64,000 bases of DNA from Stromatinia cepivora (taxonomy: Eukaryota; Ascomycota; Leotiomycetes; Helotiales; Sclerotiniaceae), in assembly GCA_014898415.1 (NCBI GenBank), contig RCTD01000027.1, forward strand, positions 1-64,000, read 5' to 3'. Both the position numbers and the translations under genes were made by a program. Below, one piece after another: positions 1 to 10,370 of the stretch (position 1 is the first letter of the stretch; every line of letters starts with the position of its first letter). Below the pieces are notes generated by a model. That model was not told the origin of the DNA, did not search any database, and worked only from the letters and a program-made list of their open reading frames with translations.

Positions 1-1510
1 CGTATTGGTCTGGGGGCATAGATATGGGTTGACACAGTGTATCTAAATTGAAAGAGAGGGTGCGGGGCGTGCAGTTCCAATAACAATCTTACTGCTCTTC
101 AATGATACTAATATTGAAACTTCTATGCCAATTTCAAAGAGTTTTAATTTCAAGTAAACTTTACTCGCTCAAACAATAGAGGCTTTTAATACAAAAGGCT
201 TCTTCTTTACCTTTCTTGGGTAAATTTTTGCAACCACTCGACACTGAGACAGATATGTATCCAAATCGACGCCTCGATCGCAACAACAAGAATAGTAACA
301 AAATGAATAGTGAAAAAGCTGAGATTGTTTATCCGGGCCAGAGAGCAACAATATAACGTGTCATTCAATCGATAAATGAACTCTCATCCTTGCCACGCAG
401 TCTTGGGCACTTGGGGCTCTATCTACTGGAATGATCCAGTATATACCTCCGGATTAATCTCTGGATATCAATGGATAGGGTATTGCTTTGGCAGGATGTC
501 AAATAGCCGAACAGGTGCAGGTGCTCAACATTATAGCCACTACATAAGATCAGCTAGCCGTCATATGCCATGCAGCCTGCTCTTTCCAATAGGAGGATTG
601 ATGGCAGACTGCTGCTGCACGATTCCTTGTCTGTCACTAACATTGGAAGACCTAAAATATCACCAATATTGCGGAGAACTCAGAGATTCAATGGCTGAGA
701 CAAGCAGAGACGACTGGGAAGACAAGTCGCGGAAAGGAGTGTTTCGACGATATGATTGAATATGATCCTGTACATTGGTGCAAGCATGCACAACTGCTAT
801 GATATTAGAAGCAATTCCAAGGACATCGATGACTGCTCCACCTAGAAATTTGTAAATTGAGATTGTGGGGATCTGCGAATTATGTCAAAGACTTGAGTGG
901 ATTGGGGATCTTCCTGGGGCTGATATGCATATGCAGGTGGAAACGCTAACTCGATGTATGACACTTGTGCATTAGAAAGAGAAAGTACTCGAGAGTGGCC
1001 AGTCACAGCACAGATTCACCGAGCTCGCAGGTACAAGGCTGGAGGTGCCGTAATGGTAAGTAGAGCTCACCGCCTCTTAACTACTGTAATTATCCAGTGA
1101 GTTATAGGAATCATGTATTTAGTGGACTTCCTTCTACCTTAGGTATAACCAAACACATAGAAGGTCGATGGCTCCGGAAAGTAAAAATATCTAGATATAT
1201 CAATCGGATAAAACGAGAATCTCTCATATGTTTTAGAAAAATAGCTATATATACTATACTTGATTGATAGATTTCTTTTTAACCGGTATATCGGCTTTTA
1301 AGCTCCGCACGGACCTATCGATTTGTTCCTGAAAGCTGCCCAATGTTGGTTGCATCCTCTTATGGAAAATAAACGTCATTTCTGAAATATAATTTTTAAC
1401 TTACAAAGATAATACATCAATTCTTATGCACATATAATTTTTCTACTTCGAAGACATCGTCTTCAATCTTCTTGTCAATAACGATAAATTTAATACCTTT
1501 CACCTCACTC
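1..1510. other. Left-edge intergenic stretch, no supported gene
   Basis: I see no recognisable gene here. An open frame at 376-759 (+) starts with ATG and could encode 127 residues, but its composition is odd (many Cys, Trp and Ser) and no domain is visible, so it is not called. The last few hundred bases should contain the promoter and 5' UTR of the gene starting at 1511. Confidence 0.5.
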
Positions 1511-3139
1511 ATGGCTTTTACCAGCGCCAACACCTCAGAGCAGACGCCTCTCCTCGGACAACAACCTCTCAGTCCTACAAATACCTCGAAGAAAGCGCCA
1601 AGGAATGTTACCTTCAATGACAATCCAACAGTCAGGACGATTGATTCAAATGAGTCTACACAACCCAGGATTTCCTTTAACCCAATAACCGCATCACCGG
1701 CAAACAACATAGGCTCTTCTCTCAATAGCAAACTTCGACGCCGAAACAGTCATGGCTCTCCTCAGGTGCCAATGCACCCAGCATCAAAAATAGGCCCTCA
1801 AAGAGCCAGCAAGGTCACACAGAAGCTTAAATATCTGCCCGACCTAGAGGTTGGCGCAGATGGGCTTGATGAAGAAAGCGGACGAGACGTTTATTCACAA
1901 TTTACACGAATCAAAGACCCAACAGCGCGGAGAGATGCAGCAAGATTGGGAAAGGCAGATCGTGATCGATTACCTCGAGTTACCGCATTCTGCACCGCCA
2001 ACAAATACCAATTGGACAATGTGATGCGCTTCCTGAAGGGTCGAGGCAAGACGAAGTTTGGAGCGAACCCAAAATCCTTTGACGAATGTATATATACACC
2101 ATTTAGATATGGCAAAGGCCTTGGAAAAGCGACTTCAGATCAAGACATGGAGGTACATAGTGCGCCGATGAAGATGACGGAGCGGAGGCACTCGGATAGT
2201 GCTATTGAGGTGGATGATAACAAGAAACAGCGACGAGAAGGCCTAATGGACCTGCACACTGACGGCGGCGACATTACAATCAGCAATGGCGACCACTCTC
2301 CCGCTAACCACCTTCTCCCAGAAGTCATTGAACGACAAATAGAGAACGAGACCCAAGCTCTTATATCGGAGAGCAATCCTGACTTTGATACTCGAATACA
2401 CACACCCGAAGTATTCCTATTTGGCTATGGCGTTGTAGTAATATGGGGTATGTCTAGTTCGCACGAGCAAAAGTTCCTGAAAGAAATAGCGAAGTTTGAA
2501 AGCGGCAAATTCGCAGCCGATGATGTGGAAATGGAGTCCTTCAATTTCTATTACACCAAAGAGTATCAGGCTAGGATTTATAACGATTTCATTACTTTGA
2601 GGGAAAAGGGGAACTATATGACCAAGCTTGCAATTTCCCATGGTTTGGCGCAGAGTGTTAAGGTATTTCGTGTTTGAATCTGATTCTTAATGAGGTACTA
2701 ACTATCAATTCAGACCTCACTCTTCGAATCTCTCGTAGACAACACTATCGACCAAAACAAAGACATCCCGACCCAAATCGCGCTGACAGGAACCATCGCT
2801 CTCCCACGAAAACAAATCAACATGCAAATCGGCGAGCTCTTCATCCTCCGCATAAATATCCACCTCAATGGTTCAATTCTAGATACGCCCGAGTTATTTT
2901 GGGCAGAACCGCAATTAGAACCAATATACCAAGCTGTAAGAAGTTACCTGGAAATGGATCAGAGAGTGAAGCTCCTGAATGAGAGACTGGATGTCATTGC
3001 GGATTTGCTAGCAGTACTCAAGGACCAGCTTAGTCATCGACATGGGGAGAAGCTGGAATGGGTGGTTATCGTTCTCATCGCTGTGGAGATCCTGGTTGCA
3101 GTTCTTAATATTGTCGTCGATTTATCAGTCGGCGAGTAA
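1511..3139 (+). CDS. Rmd1/DUF155 family protein
   Basis: Two exons, 1511-2662 and 2714-3139, joined across a 51-bp intron with a perfect TACTAAC branch site at 2697, give 525 residues. An upstream in-frame extension begins with TTG, so ATG 1511 is the start. Residues 1-200 are low complexity and polar. The conserved DUF155 (PF02582) core starts near the segment VFLFGYGVVVIWGMSS, and a hydrophobic segment WVVIVLIAVEILVAVLNIVV lies at about 500-520, close to the C terminus. This is the usual layout of yeast Rmd1/Rmd8 and Sad1-interacting factor proteins. Family members are membrane proteins; Rmd1 and Rmd8 were named for roles in meiotic division, and mitochondrial relatives exist, but the molecular activity is unknown. 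The family call rests on the FGYGVVVIWG block plus the C-terminal anchor. Which paralogue it is cannot be decided from sequence alone. Confidence 0.85.
2663..2713 (+). other. Intron of the Rmd1-like gene
   Basis: Donor GTATTT, branch TACTAAC, acceptor TTCAG. Removing it joins a phase-0 codon boundary (Lys to Thr) and restores the frame into the C-terminal membrane anchor. Confidence 0.9.
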
Positions 3140-4415
3140 TTTATAGAACTAAGAAATTAATAAGAGATATCCATTCAACTAATCATTCAAGGCAGAATGG
3201 GGGAGTGCTATGGCTATAGTCACCCATGCAGAGAGCTCTGAAATAAGGAGCATAGGCATTCATACCCAGACCGACTGAAAGAAAAGAGCTTTCGATCACT
3301 CCCGTTCGCCTCCGGATTGATATTACCATGGGATATTATCCGGATTATTTCTACGTTACACACTCAGGACCTGATCATGCGGCAACGGATCACAGGCGTT
3401 CTTTTCTATCTTATCGCATCTGGCCAGGATGGAAATCACAAAATTGTACATAATATTACCTTCCACAGTACTTAGAAGACTGCGCTGCGTTACGAAATCT
3501 TGAGCTCTGGATGTGGGTCTTTTTTGTGCTTGACTTGGACTCAGGTAGATAAGGCGGGATTTGGATTCTTCTTCTTTGGGGAGGACGAGTGGTTTAATTT
3601 TGTGTGAGGGGGAGGGGAAGGGGGGGAGTGGTTTGTGTATTTATATGTATATATAGAGAGGATAGGAAGGGAAGGGAAATGGAGAATGGATGGAATAAAT
3701 TAATATACTTGGATTGGTGTGATATGATGTGATGTTTGATGTGACGTTTGATGTGACGTTTGATGTGACGTTTGATGTGTTTTGGTTTCAATCTTCTGGG
3801 TTCTTACTTATCTGTCCAAATTCTCATAGCTCATAAGGAGCAATTGGAATAGAATGCCTATTGAGAGATAGGGGAATCATTGCGGAAAATATAGCTAGAA
3901 GCCATTTCGTAATCTCAATTATTTTATATAGACTCATTCTCTGAAAAGATTTATTATCGGAAATGATTTTAGTATATCAAGCCAACATATCGAGCCAAAC
4001 ATATTCATTGTTCAGAACTGTGTCCATTTGTGACGAGATTGAGCGCTTTCTTGCCTTCAACCAACAGTGTTGAACTGTAAGATTTTCCACCGAGCAATTC
4101 AGACATTTTCGGGTAGAACAAAGAGGTATTTCCCTAGTGAAAAATAGTGAAATCATATAAAGTTAATTGTTAATATTACATTGAAAGAATCAGACTACTA
4201 AATACATACGCAGGAGAGATCTGTGCGGGAAAAACTCCCATCTCAGGGGAAAGGAAAATGGTAGTTAATTCTAATATTGCAAGCTGCCTACTTCATCCTC
4301 ACGCCCCAAACGCCAAGTTTTGAATATTTTCATCATTCCATTATCCCACCCCGCATATAGTATTGATCCAGATCCTTTCCTTTCCTTGACTTCCAATCAA
4401 CTCCGTAGATTACAT
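3140..4415. other. Intergenic, convergent gene ends
   Basis: 3' flanks of two converging genes. It contains a 12-bp tandem repeat at 3721-3782 (listed separately) and purine-rich runs around 3600-3690. No coding signal is seen; apparent short frames are products of the repeats. Confidence 0.5.
3721..3782. repeat. 12-bp tandem repeat (TTTGATGTGACG)
   Basis: About five consecutive copies of a 12-mer with the variants GATGTGATG and GATGTGACG. It is short, non-coding, and sits in the convergent intergenic space. Confidence 0.85.
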
Positions 4416-5380
4416 CTAGCCTCTGTTCACAGCCGTGAAGCCGCCTGCTCCATTGGCCCCATTACCGTTGGGGGTTTCTTCACGGCCACTTTCTCCCATT
4501 TCTACGTCATCGTCTAAGGGGGTTCCATTTTCGGCTTTCTTTGCATTTTGCATCGCTTTGAATAGGTTTTCGTATCGTTCTCTGGTTTCATCATTTGTGT
4601 CTCTCCATCCGCTTGCTAAAAGCCAGTCGACGTCAACGGTTCCTTGTTTGATATCGTGTCTATGTTGTACCAACATGGGCCCACGGAGTTCCTGGCAATA
4701 AAAATCGAAGCCTGATTTGGGTGTTTTGGGCGGACCAGAAGGAGGAATGGATGGGGAATTGGAAGCTGAGTGTGGTGTTCGACCGCCCATAGGAGTGGAA
4801 TTGGAGAGTGCGCGGCGGGGAGATATGGGTTGTGGATGGACGAGGGAGGCATTGAAACTGGCGAATGTTCCTTGACTGGGGTTGGGAACATCAGGATGTG
4901 TATGTGAGAAGGCGGAGGAGGAAGGTGAGATGGCGAGATTGGCATTTAGACTGTTTGGTAGAGGGATGGAGGGATCGCCGAGGGTATTAAGGAAAGAGGG
5001 TTTGCGATGACCGCGCTTTGTGCGCAATGGCTTTTCTTGCGGCTGTTGGGTTTTTGCGTTAGACATTTGTTCGAATCTTATGGAAGATCGATGCGAAAGT
5101 AGGGAGAGAAAAGACCTACAGTTGGAGGTGGGCTTGGGGAACCTTCCGAATCTTCCACATTTGTACTTGTACGCTTTGCCATTTGTTCCAATAAGAATGC
5201 TCGCTCAAGTCGCATCTTATTTATCGCTCGCTGCATTCTAGCTAATCTGAGGCGTGCAGCATCATTTGCTTCCTCGACTTCATTCATTCGGGTCTTGAGT
5301 TGAATGCATTTCCGTTTGTATGACTCCTCAACTGACGGGGGAAGTGTGGGTGGATTTTTGGATATCCCGTTGGACGCCAT
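4416..5380 (-). CDS. HMG-box/coiled-coil protein, INO80-complex subunit-like (Nhp10/Nht1 type)
   Basis: Exon 1 is 5380-5120 and exon 2 is 5042-4416. The 77-bp intron (GTAGGT ... CAACAG, with a CTAAC branch) is phase 0, and the product is 295 residues. Residues 18-70 form a charged helix (YKRKCIQLKTRMNEVEEAND, then KMRLERAFLLEQM) like the N-terminal coiled coil of INO80-associated subunits. A disordered Pro/Ser stretch follows. Residues ~191-252 are a degenerate HMG box (KTPKSGFDFYCQELR ... DTNDETRERYENLF), and the tail is acidic then Gly/Asn-rich. Nhp10-like proteins recruit the DNA-binding module of the INO80 nucleosome remodeller. The INO80 assignment is an inference from this domain order. 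An ATG at 5066 opens the second exon in frame but would lose the coiled coil, so the spliced model is preferred. It is divergent from CCT8. Confidence 0.75.
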
Positions 5381-5999
5381 TGTTATTGTATCGTGGTCGT
5401 CTAACAGATGAAGTTGGAGTTATGCTTGAGGGGGATCAACCACTATCCTGAGCTTCACAGTTATATGATGCTTCAATTCTCAGATTGATATCGCAGCAAC
5501 TGCAACTTTCGGTTTGATAAAATCTTGTAAGAAAACAATGTGTTGGTTGTGGATAGCAATCTTGAACGTCGGTGTTGACACTAAATTCGGACCACTAGGT
5601 TTGGGGACCTAAATAGCTATAAGCCTTATGAACGGATTAGTATAATATATTATTGAAACTAATCGATTGTATTTAATTTCACCTTTACTTTTGCGCAAAT
5701 TCTGATGATTATTTAGATGACTTTGTATGTTGCAAACGCAAAGTTTTTGTAACATTCTTGTTGGTTGTCTAAATTTAAGCTTCAGGTCGCATTTCATTCT
5801 TTGGTTCCATGAAGCTATTCGGACGGAAATGGCACGACATTTATCCGACATGCATAATTAATTTCTGCCTTATTCAAAGATAAGGCGCAATCCACGCTTT
5901 CCTCCACCAAAAATGGCAGATAGACGCGACTTTTTTCATTAAGCAGGAAGGGAAGGATAATATCAACGAAAGAGACCTTTATCCTGAACACATTTCAAG
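5381..5999. promoter_or_regulatory. Bidirectional promoter region between the HMG-box gene and CCT8
   Basis: 619 bp separate two divergent start codons (5380 on minus, 6000 on plus). It must hold both promoters. I do not see a convincing TATA box for either, which suits two housekeeping genes. No open frame inside is credible. Confidence 0.5.
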
Positions 6000-7798
6000 A
6001 TGTCTCTCAATATCCCAAATGCCCCAAATTCTAACCTTTTCAAACAAGGTTATCAAAAGTACGAAAACCTCCGTATATTCTTTCCAAACTGCAGCAGCTA
6101 ACCCCCTCCCAAGCTATGATTCCGAAGATGGAGCAGTTATTCGTAACATCGATGCGTGCCGGACTATTGCCTCAACCGTTCAGACTTCCTTAGGACCTTA
6201 TGGACGAAATAAAATTGTCATCAACCATCTGCAAAAAATGATCCTCACATCAGACGCCGCCACTATCCTTCGAGAACTGGATGTTGTCCACCCCGCTGCG
6301 AAGCTTATTGTCATGGCAAGTCAGCAGCAAGAAGCCGAGATGGGAGATGCTACAAACTTAGTTATTGTTCTTGCCGGAGAGCTTTTGAAGAAGGCTGAGG
6401 ATCTGTTAAGGATGGGCTTAAAAACCAGTGATGTGGTTATAGGTTACGAGCGAGCACAGAAGTTTGCGTTGGAAGAGTTAGAGAACTTGGTGGTAGACAA
6501 AGTAGAGGATATGCGATCGCAGGCAGAACTCAGCAAAGCTATTCGAACCGTCATTGCAAGCAAACAGAACGGCAACGAGGAATTTTTAGCAAATATGGTC
6601 GCCGAGGCAGTTTTAGCCGTTCTCCCAAAGAACCCAATCAACTTTAATGTTGATAACATTCGAGTTGTTAAGATTATGGGAGGAAGTTTAGAACAAAGTA
6701 GGGTGGTTAAGGGTATGGTTTTCGGCCGTGAGCCAGATGGATCGGTCAAGAAGGCTACCAGAGCCAAGGTTGGTGTATTTTCATGCCCAATCGACATCAG
6801 TCAAACCGAAACGAAGGGTACCGTCTTATTACATAACGCAAAGGAAATGCTGGATTTCACAAAGGGAGAAGAGAACCAGTTGGAGACTGCTATTAAGGAA
6901 CTTTACGATTCTGGTCTACGAGTCGTAGTTGCTGGTTCTACCGTAGGTGAGCTTGCAATGCATTACCTCAACCGCTTTGGTATCTTGGTCATCCGCATTC
7001 TCAGCAAATTCGAACTCAGAAGATTATGTAGAGTCGTCGGTGCTACTCCATTAGCTAGATTGGGAGCACCAATGCCTGATGAGATGGGAAGTGTTGATAT
7101 TGTGGAGACCCTTGAAATTGGTGGAGACAGAGTCACAGTTTTCAGACAAGAGAACGAAACTACAAAAACCGCCACCTTGGTTCTTCGAGGAGCAACAATG
7201 AACCATCTTGATGATGTCGAGCGTGCTGTTGATGATGGTGTCAATGTCGTTAAGGCTATTACCAGAGATCCCAGACTTGTACCAGGTGCCGGAGCTACAG
7301 AAATTCAGTTGGTTGAGCGGATACAAGCATTTGGTGACAAGACTCCTGGTTTGGCTCAATACTCTATCCGAAAATTTGGTGAGGCTTTCGAAGTTATTCC
7401 AAGGACTATAGCAGAAAGTGCTGGTCTAGACGCTACGGAGACTCTAAGCAGGCTTTACACTGCTCATCACAAGCATGATAACTGGAATACCGGTGTTGAT
7501 ATTGAGGTAAGACCGGTTAATACCACATCGCGAAAAGCATACTAATTCTTGAATAGAACGAGGACGATACCGGAACTCTTGACGCAAAGAAGGAGGGTAT
7601 TTTAGATCTTATGATTGCAAAGAGTTGGGCTATCAAGCTTGCTACCGAGGCCGCAAGAACTGTGCTCTCTGTCGATCAAATTATTGTTGCAAGACAAGCT
7701 GGTGGTCCAAAACCTCCAGGACCAAATCCTGTAAGTTCACAATCCTTCCATGGACGAGTACCCTTCACTAACTGGGATAGAACTGGGATGAAGATTAG
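6000..7798 (+). CDS. CCT8: T-complex protein 1 subunit theta
   Basis: Four exons, 6000-6058, 6114-7506, 7557-7730 and 7781-7798, with 50-55-bp introns, encode 547 residues (yeast Cct8 has 568). The start gives MSLNIPNAPNSNLFKQGYQN, the typical theta N terminus, and the last 18-nt exon gives NWDED, the typical theta C terminus. Group II chaperonin signatures seen: TSLGPYGRNKIVINH, DAATILRELDVVHPA, GDATNLVIVLAGELL (nucleotide-binding loop), VRVVKIMGG-type stretch VVKIMGGSLEQSRVVKGMVF, ETKGTVLLHNA, and VPGAGATEIQLVERI. Theta is one of eight subunits of the cytosolic TRiC/CCT ring that folds actin, tubulin and other clients using ATP. All catalytic-site blocks look intact. The product is soluble and cytosolic. 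Subunit identity follows from theta-specific blocks such as LHNAKEMLDFTKGEE. Confidence 0.97.
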
Positions 7799-8783
7799 AT
7801 ATAATGCATCAAAAACACTGGAGAATGTAAAATACCAAGTCGTCATGAATTATGAAAGACAATTTACGATGTCCAACGATTCTTCTAATTTTGTGTGCAT
7901 GATTTCTTCCAAGCTTTTGAATTCTGTGCCATCTAGGTCAATCGCACTAACCCAATTTTGATGCTAACCAAAGTTTTGGGCGCTATTATAAGACATAGTA
8001 CTACCAATATATCCTTCGGCCGGCAGATCTGTGATAAGAATTGACGAACCAATTAATATCCTTGGGAGTACACATCCTGGTCGTTGATTTGACGTGCAGG
8101 AGCTGATGCCAGGGTCGCCAAGCTCGTTTCAACGGTCATCTGAAATTAGAGGCGTGTATCAAGATCTTTCATTGAAGTCAACCAGAACGAATCCCCCCCG
8201 TTCTCAAAATCATCCGAAAATTAAACTCAAAACAAGGATCGGACGAAACTCTCCTCTTTTGTCAAATGATCAGATAAATTAGTGCAGACCCGACAGATCG
8301 ACCCGAGACCCGGCCCTCTAGCCGCCCAATAACATGGCTACACGGAAACGACTTTTGCGACGCGTGGGGTTTCATTACTTGCATATATGCTCAAGTGAAG
8401 TAAAAGTTTTGCTTATTTGGGTTGGAGATAAGCTTCGGAGGATTTTTTGGTAATTTTTCTGATCACTGAGTATCTTGCTTTTGAGGAGTGCATATGTTGT
8501 AACCTCTTACGGGATGTGTTTTGAGGACCACTGGTACTATGGTTACTCAGGTATCTGAGGTTGATATAAAGCTTTTTACTTTCTTGCATATTATCAACTT
8601 CATTTGCGTTTGTATCTAGTTCTCTACCCTCATTTCGTTTTCATTTTCTGCTACTTCATCCTCTCCTTGAATTTTGCTTTCTTTCAACTGCTGGGCAGTC
8701 TTTCATTCCTTAAACAAGTGTCCGAAGTACCTTTTGCTCCGTACCATCAATCATTTTCACTTTGTTGTTATCAAGCTGCAGCC
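7799..8783. other. Intergenic between CCT8 and the lectin gene
   Basis: 3' flank of CCT8 and promoter of the lectin gene. A TATAAA lies at 8565-8570, about 215 bp before the lectin ATG, and may be its TATA box. No other gene is seen. Confidence 0.5.
8565..8570 (+). promoter_or_regulatory. Possible TATA box of the lectin gene
   Basis: TATAAA in a pyrimidine-rich context, followed by CT-rich sequence typical of fungal transcription starts. The distance to ATG 8784 would allow a long 5' UTR. The transcription start itself cannot be seen. Confidence 0.35.
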
Positions 8784-10370
8784 ATGTATCTCTCCTTTTC
8801 ACTGTTACTTTTCGCAACGCGTGGTTTCTCCTCTCCTGCTTTTTACAAAAGAGTTGTCACTTCTCTTGACCAAGCTGCTTTCGAAGAAGCCCAACAACGG
8901 GATGATACTGCAACAAGGGCTTTTTCTTCCGTTCCTATTACGGTATGTTCTACCGTTTTATCCAGGATCCATATACCTTGGTGCTAATTAAATGTAGACA
9001 TCATCTGGGCAGTGCCTTATTGTAGATGAACTATCCGGGGACTTCAGAGCAAACTTGACTCCGATCCAGGTGGCTGCCTGTGATGGCAGTACGGGGCAGC
9101 TTTGGGATGTTCTTACAAGTGGGAAGCACAATAATGTGGCAGGTAGTATGTTGGTTGTCAATACGTTGGTGAGCAAAATTTGGTGTTTGTTCCTTCATTT
9201 TCACAAACTGATGACTTCTCAAGACCCAGGCTTGCTTGAATTTTGATCCTCGTCGTGCGGCGGGTAATACTGTCATCATGTTTTCGTGCGGTGGTCGGGC
9301 TGATGGAGGTATGTATCATCACTTTCAATCAAGGCGTCGTCACTAACCCAAATAAGATGGACTTGTCACAAACTCCCAGCTATTCCCTTTTAATGGAACT
9401 TCTGGCCCACTCGCTCTTTCTCCCGGAAACGCACCAGGTACCTGTTTATCTGCTACTACCGCCAACGTTCTCGATGAGGCGCCTTGTGATGAAACTGATT
9501 CTAGCCAAACATTTACTTTTGGTGCCTCAAGCGCCTCCACTGATCCAGCAACCGCAAGTTCTGTTGCACCGGCGGCTTCAGATGTAGCAGCCATTCCATC
9601 ATCAACAGCTTTAGTGTCTCCAGCGGTCATCTCTTCATTACCTTCCCTCACTTCATTAGCTGTCACCGCAGCTGCATCCACTGTTCCGACAGGCGACCCA
9701 ACGGCTCCTCTCCCAGTGTCCCGTGCTGGAGGTGTGCTTGATCCTTCAGCTGCTGCAGAAGCCAACGCATTGGACAATACTGCTGTAAAAGCCTTCTCGT
9801 CTGTCGCATTGAAAGATGCATCTGGACAATGCCTATTCATTGATCCTACTGCAGGTGATTTTAGACAGAACCTGATTCCAATTACTCTACAAGCATGTGA
9901 TGGAAGTCAAAATCAAGCTTGGGATATTGTTACAAGTGGAAAGCATAACAATGTAGCTGATTCAGTGCTTGTGGTTAGCAGCTTAGTGAGTACTTCTTTC
10001 TGGAGTGAAAAGTCGTCAGGAAATGCTAATGATTCTGGACAGACTCAAGGATGTCTTAACTTTGACCCGAGAAGACCTGCTGGCGATACAGTTATTATGT
10101 TCTCTTGTGGAGGAAGAGCCGATGGTGGTATGTATTTTCGCGACTATTTATATTCCTTCAAAAAAGCATGCACTGAGATTTTGAATAGATGGTCTAGTAA
10201 CAAACTCGCAACTCTTCCCTTTCATCGAAGGCCAAACAAGCATTTTACTTGCCCCTGAAAATGGGAATAATGCAACTTGTCTTGCGGCAAACGCTGCTGG
10301 GAAATTGGACTCTACTACTTGTAGTGGTGATGCGGCTAGTCAATCGTTCACTATTGTGACGACAGCCTAA
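8784..10370 (+). CDS. Secreted two-module ricin-B-like lectin protein
   Basis: Six exons (8784-8942, 8998-9168, 9224-9308, 9357-9985, 10043-10127, 10189-10370) give 436 residues. Residues 1-17 are a signal peptide, followed by SPAFYKR, a possible Kex2 cut. Two homologous modules follow, about 160 residues each, separated by a Ser/Ala/Thr-rich linker. Module 1 has SSGQCLIVDELSGDFRANLT, the QxW-type GQLWDVLTSGKHNN and ACLNFDPRRAAGNTVIMFSC. Module 2 repeats the same blocks as ASGQCLFIDPTAGDFRQNLI, NQAWDIVTSGKHNN and CLNFDPRRPAGDTVIMFSC. QxW and paired Cys point to a ricin-B beta-trefoil-like carbohydrate-binding fold. Intron positions and phases are the same in both modules, with an 85-nt exon in each. 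Extracellular sugar binding is inferred; no catalytic domain is visible. A few conserved ricin residues are not obvious, so the fold call is moderate. Confidence 0.8.

Noticed and set aside
376..759. Open frame of 127 residues on plus
   Set aside because: No domain, unusual composition, no support from splice signals or neighbours.
3594..3791. Minus-strand frame with HIKR repeats
   Set aside because: Product of the 12-bp tandem repeat and adjacent simple sequence.
8784..9168. Separate single-module lectin gene ending before 9300
   Set aside because: Splice signals and phases carry the frame on through 9357-9985 into the second module without a stop, giving one gene.
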